A stretch of 64,000 bases of DNA from Rhizobiaceae bacterium (GTDB lineage Bacteria > Pseudomonadota > Alphaproteobacteria > Rhizobiales > Rhizobiaceae). The stretch spans positions 248,001 through 312,000 of the forward strand of contig JAMLJA010000004.1 in NCBI GenBank assembly GCA_023953905.1, given 5' to 3'. A program made the translations under genes and the position numbers. Shown piece by piece: positions 17,862 through 26,891 of the stretch. Under the pieces are notes generated by a model. It had not been told where the DNA came from. It made no database searches and was given only the letters and a program-made list of their open reading frames with translations. Each line of letters opens with the position of its first letter. Position 1 is the stretch's first letter.

Positions 17862-19502
17862 TCAGCTGGCCTTGACCATATCGCGCAGCTTGAATTTCTG
17901 GATCTTGCCGGTGCTGGTTTTCGGAATCTCGGCGAACACGATGGTCTTCGGGCACTTGAAGCGAGCAAGAAGTGTCCGGCAATGCTCGATCAGTTCAGCT
18001 TCGGTCGCTGTCTTGCCGGGCTTCAGTTCGATATAAGCGACCGGCACCTCTCCCCATTTGTCGTCAGGGCGCGCCACGACTGCGCAGTGGCCGACAGACG
18101 GATGCTTGTAGAGCGCATCCTCGACCTCGATCGAGGAGATGTTCTCACCGCCGGAAATGATGATGTCCTTGGATCGATCCTTGAGCTGGATGTAGCCATC
18201 GGGATGCATCACGCCGAGATCGCCTGAATGAAACCATCCGCCTGCAAAAGCCTCATCGGTGGCGGCCTTGTTCTTGAGATAGCCCTTCATGACGATGTTG
18301 CCCCGGAACATGACCTCTCCGATGGTCTCGCCGTCGCGCGGCGTCTCCATCATCGTCTCGGGGTCCATAACCGTCAGTCCTTCGAGGGCTGCATAGCGAA
18401 CGCCCTGCCGCGCCTTCTTTGCGGCGCGACCGCCCTTGTCGAGCTGATCCCAGCCGGTGTGCCATTCATTGACCACTGCCGGCCCATAAGTTTCCGTCAG
18501 GCCATAGAGATGTGTCACGGCAAAGCCCGCTTCCGCCATGCCGGCAAGAACACTCTCGGGCGGCGGGGCCGCTGCGGTGTTGAATGTAACGACCTGCGGG
18601 AACGTCCGTTTGGCATCCTCCGGTGCATTGATCAAAGTCGACATGACGATTGGCGCGCCGCACAAATGCGTGACCCCGTGATCGGCGATCGCGTCGTAAA
18701 TCGGCTTCGGACGGACCCAGCGCAGGCAAACATGAGTTCCGGCCTGCACTGCCAGCGTCCATGGAAAACACCAGCCATTGCAGTGAAACATCGGCAGGGT
18801 CCACAGATAGATCGCGTGCTTGTCCATGCCGGCATGAATGGTGTTGGTGTAGGCCATCAACGCAGCGCCACGATGATGGTAGACAACGCCTTTCGGGTTG
18901 CCCGTGGTGCCGGATGTGTAGTTGAGGGAGATCGCATCCCATTCGTCATCCGGCATCGACCAGTCGAAGTTTTCGTCCCCCTCGGCCAGAAACTCTTCGT
19001 ATTCGAGATCACCCAGCCTGGCTCCCTTCGGATAGGGGGCGTCGTCACCATATTCTGGATCGTCGAAATCGATCACCAGCGGTTTGACCTTGGCGAGGGC
19101 CAGAGCCTCACGCATGACACCGGAAAACTCGCGATCGACGATCAGTACCTTTGAGTCCGCATGATCGAGCTGAAACGCGATGATCGCTGCGTCGAGACGG
19201 GTGTTGAGGCTATGCAGCACAGCCTTTACCATTGGGACGCCAAAATGCGCTTCCAGCATTGGCGGGGTGTTGGACAACATAACTGTGACCGTATGGCCCT
19301 TGGCGATGCCGCGTTTCGACAGCGCTGAAGCGAGCCGCAGGGAACGCCGCCAGAAATCGATATAGCTGGTGCGGCTCCCCCCATGGATAACAGCGACGCG
19401 ATCGGGATAGGTGCGCGCAGTGCGTTCCAGATAGGTAAGCGGGGTCAGGGGCTGATAGTTTGCCTCGTTCTTCCCGAGATTTTCATCATATGGATTCAAC
19501 AC
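17862..19502 (-). CDS. AMP-forming acyl-CoA synthetase
   Basis: A 546-aa enzyme of the ANL superfamily that activates a carboxylic acid to its acyl-CoA via an acyl-adenylate. Motifs include the P-loop YTSGTTGNPKGVVYHH, LYGLTETYGP, WFHSGDLGVMHPDGYIQLKDR, the hinge DIIISGGENISS and the C-terminal catalytic Lys in PKTSTGKIQKF. The chain has the length and pattern of short/medium-chain acyl-activating enzymes, but the substrate is unknown. No in-frame ATG fits. The GTG at 19502 (or the adjacent TTG) follows a strong GGGAGGAG site. A TauE/SafE transporter gene lies 52 nt upstream on the same strand, so uptake and activation of an organic acid is conceivable. Confidence 0.9.
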   Translation of the reverse strand: MLNPYDENLGKNEANYQPLTPLTYLERTARTYPDRVAVIHGGSRTSYIDFWRRSLRLASALSKRGIAKGHTVTVMLSNTPPMLEAHFGVPMVKAVLHSLNTRLDAAIIAFQLDHADSKVLIVDREFSGVMREALALAKVKPLVIDFDDPEYGDDAPYPKGARLGDLEYEEFLAEGDENFDWSMPDDEWDAISLNYTSGTTGNPKGVVYHHRGAALMAYTNTIHAGMDKHAIYLWTLPMFHCNGWCFPWTLAVQAGTHVCLRWVRPKPIYDAIADHGVTHLCGAPIVMSTLINAPEDAKRTFPQVVTFNTAAAPPPESVLAGMAEAGFAVTHLYGLTETYGPAVVNEWHTGWDQLDKGGRAAKKARQGVRYAALEGLTVMDPETMMETPRDGETIGEVMFRGNIVMKGYLKNKAATDEAFAGGWFHSGDLGVMHPDGYIQLKDRSKDIIISGGENISSIEVEDALYKHPSVGHCAVVARPDDKWGEVPVAYIELKPGKTATEAELIEHCRTLLARFKCPKTIVFAEIPKTSTGKIQKFKLRDMVKAS

Positions 19503-19554
19503 GCAACTCCTCCCAAAGCTTCCAGCCGGCCCCGTACTGCGATCATCGCGTCGA

Positions 19555-20331
19555 TCACAAGCCCAGAAGTTCGACGCCCCCGTCATAGATCAGTTTCAAG
19601 GCGATCAGACCGACAGTGATATAAGAAAAATTATAAAACAACTCGGGTCTCATACGACGCACCAACCAGGCTCCGGCAAGCGTCGCGAGCGGCGCGAAAG
19701 GTAGCAGCACGGCGGCAGCCATGAGATTGGCGCTGTCGAACTCCCCCAGCAGGAAATAGGGCACTAGCTTGATGCCGTTCATGGCGGCAAAAAGGATCAC
19801 ACTTGTGCCGACAAATAGCTTGGGATCCATGCGGAGCGGCAGTGCGTACACCTGAAAAGGTGGGCCACCAAGATGCGCAACGAAACTGGTAAAGCCTGAT
19901 ATGACGCCCCAGAACGCTGCAGCGAAGCGATTGGGTTTGGAAGGCCTGACCACGCCGCCGCTCAGCTTGGTAACAAGCCATCTGCCGACAAATACCACGG
20001 CGACGGCGCCCACAATGAACCTGATCATCCCCTCCGTGACGATTGCCGCCGTCAGCCAGCCAATGCCGATCCCGATGATCGCGGTGGGCAGAAAGGACCA
20101 GAGCAGGCGACGATCATAGGTGCCGCGCCAGTTCCACAAGGACACAAGATCCATCAGGCAGAGAATCGGCAGCAAAATGGCCGCCGCCTGAACCGTCGGA
20201 ACCACCAACGAGATCAACGGCACGCCCAGAAATCCCATGGCGCCGCCCAGACCGCCCTTTGACAGTCCAACGAGGATAACGGCCGGAACTGCCGCCGCGT
20301 AGAATAACGGATCTGTCAGAAGCGAGGTCAT
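19555..20331 (-). CDS. TauE/SafE-family (DUF81) membrane transporter
   Basis: A 258-aa protein with about eight transmembrane helices and two internal repeats typical of the sulfite/organosulfur exporter family. The N-terminal repeat shows ILVGLSKGGLGGAMGFLGVP and the second WGVISGFTSFVAHLGGPPFQ; both carry the family G-x-x-x-G-F/G-G signature. The start at 20331 follows family convention; 12 upstream codons are open but improbable. The ligand (sulfite, sulfoacetate or another small anion) cannot be told. It is probably co-transcribed with the acyl-CoA ligase downstream, and shares a 142-bp divergent promoter region with the ThiE-like gene. Confidence 0.88.
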   Translation of the reverse strand: MTSLLTDPLFYAAAVPAVILVGLSKGGLGGAMGFLGVPLISLVVPTVQAAAILLPILCLMDLVSLWNWRGTYDRRLLWSFLPTAIIGIGIGWLTAAIVTEGMIRFIVGAVAVVFVGRWLVTKLSGGVVRPSKPNRFAAAFWGVISGFTSFVAHLGGPPFQVYALPLRMDPKLFVGTSVILFAAMNGIKLVPYFLLGEFDSANLMAAAVLLPFAPLATLAGAWLVRRMRPELFYNFSYITVGLIALKLIYDGGVELLGL

Positions 20332-20473
20332 GGCGGGTCTGTCGTTTGACCTGCAATATCCCTCCACGCAGCAAATTGCGAGAGGCTTTCCCCGTTCAAT
20401 TCAGGCCTTGCAGTTGCGTTGCCGCAATGCAAACACGAAGCATCGCCATAGGCAGAAACGACTGGACGAGAGA

Positions 20474-21127
20474 ATGACCACTGAACCAAGACGCTGCCGT
20501 ATCGTATTGATCGCCCCCGCGGGCATGTCCGCGGAACGCTTCGCCACGCGTCTGCGTCAAGCAATGGACGGCGGCGACATTGCCTCATTGATCCTCCCGG
20601 TGAACGGCATGGACGATGCCTCGTTCCAGCATTTCTGCGAGCATGTGGCACCGATCGCGCAGGACGGCGGCATTGCGGTTGTGATCGAACAGAACACGCA
20701 GATCGCCGGTCGGATCGGGGCGGATGGCATTCATCTGGAAACCGGGCCCGCCGAGATATCCAATGACATCGAACGACTTCAGCAACGGCTGATGGTGGGA
20801 GTTGGTGGCGTCAAATCACGCGACGACGCGCTGGATCTGGGTGAATTGCGGCCCGACTACATATTCTTTGGGCGTTTTGGCTACGACAACAAACCCGAGC
20901 CGCATCCCCGCAATATTTCGCTGGCGACCTGGTGGGCCGAGATGATCGAGATTCCGTGCATCGTGATGGCCGGATCAGACATTGGATCGGTGGTGGAGGC
21001 GGCCGCGACCGGGGCTGAGTTCGTCGCGCTGTCGGCAGCGGTATTCTCGGACGAAACCGATCCGCGCGGGGCCATCCAGCAGGCAAATGCCCTTCTCGAC
21101 GAAAAGGCGCCGCAGTTCGGAAGATAG
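20474..21127 (+). CDS. Thiamine-phosphate synthase (ThiE/TenI)-like protein
   Basis: A 217-aa TIM-barrel protein. IAGRIGADGIHLE, VGVGGVKSRDDALDLGE, PDYIFFGRFGYDNK and the phosphate-binding VMAGSDIGSVVEAAATGAEFVALSAAVF follow the ThiE/TenI order. Departures from canonical ThiE are seen in the pyrophosphate loop (FGRFGYDNKPEP instead of the usual GPxFxTxTK). It may therefore be a TenI-like or degenerate paralogue rather than the pathway enzyme. GACGAGAGA precedes the chosen ATG; the frame is open 48 codons upstream without a plausible start. The Sel1-repeat gene starts 4 nt after its stop. Confidence 0.75.
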   Translation: MTTEPRRCRIVLIAPAGMSAERFATRLRQAMDGGDIASLILPVNGMDDASFQHFCEHVAPIAQDGGIAVVIEQNTQIAGRIGADGIHLETGPAEISNDIERLQQRLMVGVGGVKSRDDALDLGELRPDYIFFGRFGYDNKPEPHPRNISLATWWAEMIEIPCIVMAGSDIGSVVEAAATGAEFVALSAAVFSDETDPRGAIQQANALLDEKAPQFGR

Positions 21128-21130
21128 GTC

Positions 21131-22246
21131 ATGTCGAGAGAAATTGGTCTGTGGCTGTTCACCCTGCTTGGGATTCTGTCCTACCAGACAGGAGCGATAG
21201 CCGCACCGCAAACAGACGATGTTGAGGCGGCAAGCGAGCCGACCGAAATCCGACCGCCGAAGATCGATCCTTCGCGCTTCGGCCTGCCGGTCGAGCCGAA
21301 GGATGCGATTGGCGTGCCGCCCATCAAGATCCTGAAGTCAAGGGACATCACCCCGCATGCGACTGGCGAAACCGGGAGCGGATCGCAATCCGGGATAGAT
21401 CCGCAACGCTTCGGGCAGCGACCTGACGATGCCGCCTACGGAGCATTCCAGCGCGGATTGTACAAGACCGCCTACAATCTGGCGCTCGTCAGAGCCGAAG
21501 CGGGTGACTCTGCAGCGCAGACGCTGGTCGCCGAACTTCTTGCACGCGGACTTGGCATGCGTCGCGATTACAAATCCGCAGCAGGGTGGTATCAGAAGGC
21601 AGCCGAGCAAGGTGTTCCCGAGGCCCAATTCCAGTATGCGCTGATGCTGCTGGACGGCAAATATGTCCCAAAGGATGTCAAGGAGGCCTACGCGCTCATG
21701 GAAGCGGCGGCCGCGGCGGGGAATCGCCTTGCCCAGTTCAATCTTGCCCAGATGATCATCGATCGGGATCCGGGCCCTGGCGGACTTTCAAAGGCGGTCA
21801 GCTACTATGAACGGGCGGCAGGCGCCGGATTGCCCGATGCGCAATATGCCATGGCACAGATCTACCTCAACGGAGCGGGAGGGAAGAAGGCCGACATGCT
21901 CGCCGCACAGAACTGGCTGACGCTGGCGGCACGCCAGAATTTCGATACCGCCCAGGTCGAACTCGGTACCTGGCTGATCGAGGGACGCAACGGCAAGCGT
22001 GACATGAAATCGGGTTTCAACTGGATCAAGCGCGCGGCCGATGCCGGCAATATCGCCGCAGCCAACAGGCTCGCGAAACTCTATATGGGCGGGCTCGGCA
22101 CAGAGCCCGATTCCAACCTCGCAGCAGCCTGGTACATATTTGCGAGGCGCGCCGGGCTGATCGATCCGGAGATGGAAGATTTTCTGGCGGGCCTCACGGA
22201 TGAAGAGATGAAGAGTGCGCTGGAGCGCGCCAACCGCCTGCACTGA
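21131..22246 (+). CDS. Secreted Sel1-like (TPR-type) repeat protein
   Basis: A 371-aa protein with a signal peptide (about 1-25, IGLWLFTLLGILSYQTGAIAA) and a Pro-rich spacer with repeated DPxRFG(L/Q) motifs (about 48-56 and 85-95). Seven or so Sel1 repeats follow (e.g. AAGWYQKAAEQGVPEAQFQY, AVSYYERAAGAGLPDAQYAM, GFNWIKRAADAGNIAAANRL). Such alpha-solenoid proteins mediate protein contacts, often at the envelope; the partner here is unknown. It is placed directly after the ThiE-like gene and 147 nt before efp. Confidence 0.88.
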   Translation: MSREIGLWLFTLLGILSYQTGAIAAPQTDDVEAASEPTEIRPPKIDPSRFGLPVEPKDAIGVPPIKILKSRDITPHATGETGSGSQSGIDPQRFGQRPDDAAYGAFQRGLYKTAYNLALVRAEAGDSAAQTLVAELLARGLGMRRDYKSAAGWYQKAAEQGVPEAQFQYALMLLDGKYVPKDVKEAYALMEAAAAAGNRLAQFNLAQMIIDRDPGPGGLSKAVSYYERAAGAGLPDAQYAMAQIYLNGAGGKKADMLAAQNWLTLAARQNFDTAQVELGTWLIEGRNGKRDMKSGFNWIKRAADAGNIAAANRLAKLYMGGLGTEPDSNLAAAWYIFARRAGLIDPEMEDFLAGLTDEEMKSALERANRLH

Positions 22247-22393
22247 GCCATCCACCGACTGAACAGAGACGCACCCCATTGCCGCGTCGGATGCCGTTTG
22301 GCGGGGGTGGCCTTGCCTCTCCGGGCAATTTGTGATCTTGGAAGCCGCGAAAAAGTCCCATCGCGGCATCAATCCACTTCCGGAAGAACAAAC

Positions 22394-22960
22394 ATGGCCA
22401 AGATAAACGGCAACGAAATCCGTCCCGGCAACGTCATCGAGCATCAGGGTGGCCTTTGGGTCGCCGTCAAGACAAATGCCGTGAAGCCCGGCAAGGGCGG
22501 CGCCTACAATCAGGTCGAGCTCAAGAACCTGATCAACGGCACCAAGCTGAACGAGCGCTTCCGCTCCGCAGAAACCGTCGAGCGGGTGCGGCTCGAGCAG
22601 AAGGACTTCACGTTCCTCTATGAGCAGGGCGAGTCTCTCGTGTTCATGGATTCCGAATCCTACGAGCAGTTGGAACTGCAGAAGGATTTCGTTGGCGAGC
22701 GCGCGGCGTTCCTTCAGGACAACATGACCGTTACGGTCGAGCTTTATGAAGACAAGCCGATCGGCATTTCCCTGCCGGATCAGGTCACGCTGACAATTGC
22801 CGAGGCCGATCCGGTGGTAAAGGGGCAGACGGCGGCGTCATCCTACAAGCCAGCCATTCTGGAAAACGGTATCCGCATCCTGGTGCCGCCTTTCGTAGCA
22901 GCGGGCGAGCGAGTTCTGGTCGACACCAACGAACTCACCTATCTGCGCCGCGCCGACTGA
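22394..22960 (+). CDS. efp: Translation elongation factor P
   Basis: A 188-aa three-domain factor that relieves ribosome stalling at polyproline stretches. The start [13 protein letters not shown] is canonical (the frame runs 32 codons further upstream without support). The acceptor loop [10 protein letters not shown] carries Lys34, the residue beta-lysylated by EpmA in many bacteria. The second and third domains are complete, ending EFxxxRAD-style as [11 protein letters not shown]. No epmA/epmB is visible in this window. The Pro-rich TolA and HemY tails in this window are plausible clients. Confidence 0.97.
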   Translation: MAKINGNEIRPGNVIEHQGGLWVAVKTNAVKPGKGGAYNQVELKNLINGTKLNERFRSAETVERVRLEQKDFTFLYEQGESLVFMDSESYEQLELQKDFVGERAAFLQDNMTVTVELYEDKPIGISLPDQVTLTIAEADPVVKGQTAASSYKPAILENGIRILVPPFVAAGERVLVDTNELTYLRRAD

Positions 22961-22976
22961 GGGCGGGAAGAACCAG

Positions 22977-23774
22977 ATGGCTTACTCCGCACTGATGAAG
23001 GTGATGGTCGACGCGGCACGCAAAGCCGGTCGCTCACTGGCGCGTGACTTCGGCGAGGTTCAGAATCTCCAGGTCTCCATGAAAGGACCGGGCGACTACG
23101 TCAGTCAGGCAGACCGGAAGGCGGAGGACATTCTCTATAACGAACTGAGCCGCGCTCGCCCGGGCTATTCCTTCCTGATGGAAGAGCGCGGCGCGGTGGA
23201 AGGCGATGACAGCCAGCATCGCTGGCTGATCGATCCGCTCGACGGCACGACCAACTTCCTTCACGGCATCCCGATTTTCTCGATCTCCATTGCGCTCGAG
23301 AGGCAGGGTCAGCTTGTCGCGGCATTGATCTACAATCCCGCGATGGACGAGCTATACACCGCCGAGCGCGGCGATGGCGCGTTCATGAATGACCGCCGCC
23401 TCCGCGTGGCGGGGCGTGCAAAGCTCTCCGATGCCGTCATCGGGACCGGCGTACCGCATCTGGGGCGCGGGCATCACGGCAATTTCCTGATCGAACTGCG
23501 CAACGTCATGGGCGAGGTGTCAGGCATCCGCCGGCTTGGCTCGGTTGCTTTGGACCTTGCCTATGTCGCTGCCGGACGCATGGACGGATTCTGGGAAACC
23601 GGCCTGCAGCCTTGGGACATTGGAGCGGGACTTCTGTTGGTGCGTGAAGCTGGCGGTTTCGCCACAGACATGTCCGGCGGATCGAAGATGCTTGACGACG
23701 GCTCGGTCGTTGCCGGCAACGAGGCGATCCACGGCGCCCTCCTGAAAATGCTGAAGAAGCCCCTGCCGCGTTGA
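22977..23774 (+). CDS. suhB: Inositol monophosphatase family protein (SuhB-like)
   Basis: A 265-aa Mg-dependent phosphatase. The family signatures are intact: metal ligands in FLMEERGAV and WLIDPLDGTTNFLHG, and the C-terminal PWDIGAGLLLVREAGGFATD. Length matches SuhB. It follows efp by 16 nt, so the two are co-transcribed. The family acts on inositol-1-phosphate or other phosphomonoesters, and in E. coli SuhB also joins the rRNA antitermination complex; which role applies here is not visible. Confidence 0.93.
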   Translation: MAYSALMKVMVDAARKAGRSLARDFGEVQNLQVSMKGPGDYVSQADRKAEDILYNELSRARPGYSFLMEERGAVEGDDSQHRWLIDPLDGTTNFLHGIPIFSISIALERQGQLVAALIYNPAMDELYTAERGDGAFMNDRRLRVAGRAKLSDAVIGTGVPHLGRGHHGNFLIELRNVMGEVSGIRRLGSVALDLAYVAAGRMDGFWETGLQPWDIGAGLLLVREAGGFATDMSGGSKMLDDGSVVAGNEAIHGALLKMLKKPLPR

Positions 23775-23914
23775 TCGCGGCACGTTTCGATCCCCTCACC
23801 TGCTCCTGGCAGCGGGCGGGGTGCCGCCCCATATCCGCATGAGCGACGAGCAACGCGGCGCATCTGGCGCTGCGGTTGCCATCGCATTGTCACATGCGGA
23901 TGCGACGGTAGGGA

Positions 23915-24607
23915 ATGGCGCCACGCAAAAACGACCGGAATGAGATCGACATCCCTTTCGCAGGGCGTTTCTCGTTCTCCCGTGCTGAACTGATCGCAGA
24001 TGGCGTTGTGCATGTTGTCGGCATCGTGCTGGCCGTTGCCGCTGGCGCGGCTCTGCTCGGCTTTGCGGCGTATAGAACGCAGGCCGGCGAATATGTGGCC
24101 GCGATCTTCTACGTCGCGTCCCTCCTGACCGCATTGTCGATCTCCTGCGCGTACAATCTCTGGCCGCACACTCCCGCGAAATGGATCCTGCGGCGCTTCG
24201 ATCACGCGGCGATCTATGTGCTTATTGCCGGAACCTACACACCATTTCTCACGCAACTTGACGACGCGGCGACGGCTGGCACCCTGCTCGTCCTCATTTG
24301 GAGTGCGGCAGCTGCGGGCGTCGCCATCAAGCTGTTCCTGCCCGGCCGTTTCGATCGCCTCGCCATTGCCTTCTATCTCGCGCTTGGCTGGAGCGGCGCC
24401 GCGATATTCTCGACCCTGCTCCAGGATCTGCCGTCAACGACGCTCTGGCTGATCGTGGCAGGCGGTATCGTCTACTCCACGGGCGTTGTCTTTTTTGTGT
24501 GGCAGAGACTCAAATTCCAGACAGCTATCTGGCATGGCTTCGTCGTCACCGGTGCGTCGCTCCATCTGGCTGCGGTGTTGGATACGTTGGTTATCAACCG
24601 CTTGTGA
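23915..24607 (+). CDS. Hemolysin III / PAQR-family membrane protein
   Basis: A 230-aa protein with seven predicted transmembrane segments. The PAQR hallmarks are seen: an N-terminal AELIADGVVHVVGIVLA, the second-helix Ser/Asn region SISCAYNLWPHTPAK, and RFDHAAIYVLIAGTYTPFLTQ, and the last-helix HGFVVTGASLHLAAV with the metal-ligand His residues. The name hemolysin III is historical; the family is thought to be zinc-dependent hydrolases or receptors. It is transcribed with the downstream genes in the same direction; a 97-nt gap separates it from the ExbB-like gene. Confidence 0.9.
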   Translation: MAPRKNDRNEIDIPFAGRFSFSRAELIADGVVHVVGIVLAVAAGAALLGFAAYRTQAGEYVAAIFYVASLLTALSISCAYNLWPHTPAKWILRRFDHAAIYVLIAGTYTPFLTQLDDAATAGTLLVLIWSAAAAGVAIKLFLPGRFDRLAIAFYLALGWSGAAIFSTLLQDLPSTTLWLIVAGGIVYSTGVVFFVWQRLKFQTAIWHGFVVTGASLHLAAVLDTLVINRL

Positions 24608-24704
24608 GCAAGCGCGACGCCGAACATGGCCCGGCATCTTTCAATTTGGACATAATTCCGCTTAGAGTCGCCGAAATTCCAGTGGCTTGGGAAGAGGCAA
24701 TCGC

Positions 24705-25727
24705 ATGGCGGCAGTGACGGGTACCGGACCGGGAGGACCGGCGGAAGTACAATATAACGACCCGGGCAAGCTCTCGAGCCCCCAGGTCTTCCTGCTGTCG
24801 ATGCTGATATTTCTGGCCATCACCGGCTTCATCGCAGCCATCCTCTATCGCCAGATATCCGCGGCTTTCACCACCAATCCGGGGCTCAACGGGCTTATTC
24901 TGGGTGTATTAGCCATCGGTGTCATTCTTTCGTTCTCGCAAGTGCTCCGCCTGTTTCGCGAGATTCGGTGGGTAAACTCCTTCCGTGCCGGCTCATCAGC
25001 ATCCGAGCCGGTTTTGCTTGCGCCGATGAAATCGCTGCTCAGCCGTTCCTCGGCGACGTCCTTTTCCACTTCCACGACGCGCTCGATCCTCGATTCGATT
25101 GCCACGCGCCTGGACGAGACGCGCGATATCACGCGCTATCTGATCGGCCTTCTCGTATTTCTGGGCCTTCTCGGGACCTTCTGGGGTCTCCTGGCAACGA
25201 TCGGTTCAATCAGCGACACGATCCAGTCGCTCGATCCGGGCTCGGGTGACGCCAATGACGTGCTCAACGCGTTGAAGACGGGGCTCTCAGCGCCGCTGTC
25301 CGGCATGGGCACGGCATTTTCCTCGTCACTGTTCGGTCTTGCGGGCTCCCTCATCGTGGGCTTTCTGGACCTGCAGGCGGGACGCGCGCAAAACCGCTTC
25401 TACATTGAACTGGAGAACTGGCTTTCCGCGCTGACCGACGTTTCGTCCGACGTATTTGTGCCGGATCCCTCCAATGCAAAGTCCTCCGAGGAAATCCGCA
25501 TGCTTTCCGAACGGCTGCGCAATCTTCAGGACACGGGAGGTTCAAGCCCACGTGTCGCAACGGCGATGGCAAACCTGGCCGATGGCATTTCCGGTCTGGT
25601 CAAGAACATGCGCAGCGAACAGCAGCTGATGCGGGACTGGGTCGAAGCGCAGGCCGATGAACAGAAGGCGATACGCGCGACGCTCGACAAGCTCACCGAA
25701 GCTCTCAAGCAGCGGGAGCGCAACTAA
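24705..25727 (+). CDS. MotA/TolQ/ExbB-type ion-channel protein of an orphan motor pair
   Basis: A 340-aa inner-membrane protein. Two N-terminal helices (about 28-48 and 66-86) are followed by a cytoplasmic segment, then TM3 (about 143-166, LIGLLVFLGLLGTFWGLLAT) and TM4 (about 201-225, AFSSSLFGLAGSLIVGFLDL). TM3 carries the LGLLGTFxG signature of MotA/ExbB/ZorA stators. A short C-terminal helical tail (about 290-335) follows, much shorter than that of Zorya ZorA. GAAGAGG precedes the ATG at 24705. The gene overlaps its partner by one base (TAATG), indicating coupled translation. It is neither TolQ (present at 11138-11848) nor in a flagellar cluster, so its role is unassigned. Confidence 0.85.
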   Translation: MAAVTGTGPGGPAEVQYNDPGKLSSPQVFLLSMLIFLAITGFIAAILYRQISAAFTTNPGLNGLILGVLAIGVILSFSQVLRLFREIRWVNSFRAGSSASEPVLLAPMKSLLSRSSATSFSTSTTRSILDSIATRLDETRDITRYLIGLLVFLGLLGTFWGLLATIGSISDTIQSLDPGSGDANDVLNALKTGLSAPLSGMGTAFSSSLFGLAGSLIVGFLDLQAGRAQNRFYIELENWLSALTDVSSDVFVPDPSNAKSSEEIRMLSERLRNLQDTGGSSPRVATAMANLADGISGLVKNMRSEQQLMRDWVEAQADEQKAIRATLDKLTEALKQRERN

Positions 25728-26758
25728 TGGCACTGGCGCGCGGCCGGCGCGCGCACCGAGGGGTAGACTACTGGCCGGGGTTCGTCGACGCCCTGTCGAC
25801 ACTGCTGCTTGCGATCATGTTCCTGCTCTCGGTGTTCGTGCTGGCGCAGTTTCTTCTCAGCCGCGAGATCTCCGGTAAGGACGAGGTGCTGACACGCCTC
25901 AACTCGCAGATCAACGAGCTTACCCAGTTGCTCGCGCTTGAGCGCTCCAACACACAGGATGTGCAGGACCAGCTTGCAAATCTTCAGGCATCCCTGTCCG
26001 CAGCGCAAAGCGAGCGGAGCCGCCTGCAGCAATTGCTGGCGCAGGGATCGGGTGCGAGCGATGAAGCAGCCCAGCGCATCAACTCTCTGACCGGAGAACT
26101 CGACGGAGAGCGCCAGATCAGCCAGCAGGCGCTAAGCCAAGTCGAATTGCTCAACCAGCAGATTGCCGCGCTTCGCAAGCAGATCGGCGCGCTCGAGTCT
26201 GCTCTTGACGTATCCGAAGAGCGCGACCGCGAGTCAAACACGAAGATTGCCGATCTCGGACGCCGGCTCAACGTGGCGCTTGCGCAACGCGTTCAGGAAC
26301 TGAACCGCTATCGTTCAGATTTCTTTGGCAGGCTGCGCGAGATCCTGTCCGATCGCGACAACATCCGCATCGTCGGCGACCGATTCGTGTTTCAGTCGGA
26401 AGTGCTTTTCCCCTCCGGCTCCGAGGTCATCAATGATGCGGGACAAGGCGAGATGAAGAAGCTGGCCGACGCCATCATCGAGTTGCAGCAAGAGATTCCG
26501 CCGGAAATCAACTGGGTGCTGCGGGTAGATGGCCACACCGACAACCGCCCGCTCTCAGGGACGGGTCGATACCGCGACAACTGGGAACTTTCGTCGGCAC
26601 GCGCGACATCGGTGGTGAAATTCCTGATTGCCAATGGCGTTCCGGCCAATCGCCTTGTCGCAGCGGGTTTTGGCGAATTCCAGCCGCTCGATCCTGCCGA
26701 TACGGAAGAAGCTCGCAACCGGAACAGGCGGATCGAGCTCAAGCTCACCGAGCGCTAA
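25727..26758 (+). CDS. MotB-like protein with OmpA C-terminal domain, partner of the ExbB-like channel
   Basis: A 343-aa protein with a single N-terminal membrane helix, WPGFVDALSTLLLAIMFLLS (about 16-35), in which Asp21 corresponds to the ion-binding Asp of MotB/ZorB/TolR. A long periplasmic coiled coil follows (about 48-190, e.g. LTRLNSQINELTQLLALERS). The OmpA-like peptidoglycan-binding domain (about 215-340) shows VLFPSGSEVIND, RVDGHTDNRPL, SSARATSVVKFLIANGVPAN and NRNRRIELKLTER. This layout matches 5:2 rotary stators anchored in peptidoglycan. It is co-translated with the channel subunit. Annotation pipelines often call such proteins OmpA or flagellar motor proteins; no flagellar gene is nearby. 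Confidence 0.85.
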   Translation: MALARGRRAHRGVDYWPGFVDALSTLLLAIMFLLSVFVLAQFLLSREISGKDEVLTRLNSQINELTQLLALERSNTQDVQDQLANLQASLSAAQSERSRLQQLLAQGSGASDEAAQRINSLTGELDGERQISQQALSQVELLNQQIAALRKQIGALESALDVSEERDRESNTKIADLGRRLNVALAQRVQELNRYRSDFFGRLREILSDRDNIRIVGDRFVFQSEVLFPSGSEVINDAGQGEMKKLADAIIELQQEIPPEINWVLRVDGHTDNRPLSGTGRYRDNWELSSARATSVVKFLIANGVPANRLVAAGFGEFQPLDPADTEEARNRNRRIELKLTER

Positions 26759-26891
26759 CGCGCATCATCCGGCGACGAATGTTCTTGCCGCCGGAGAATC
26801 CTCACGCGTCCGAAAGCGGCGGCCTGCGCTTGCGCCTTGCCAAGCCGCGCGACATCGTATCCTCTCCGGGCGAACTGTCATCGGAGCCGCA

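Noticed and set aside
18228..19154. 308-codon plus-strand ORF
   Set aside because: Antisense to the acyl-CoA ligase gene.
24705..26758. Possible Zorya anti-phage system
   Set aside because: Only the channel/stator pair is present; no ZorC, ZorD or ZorE-like gene is adjacent and the ZorA-type long tail is missing. Kept as an orphan motor instead.
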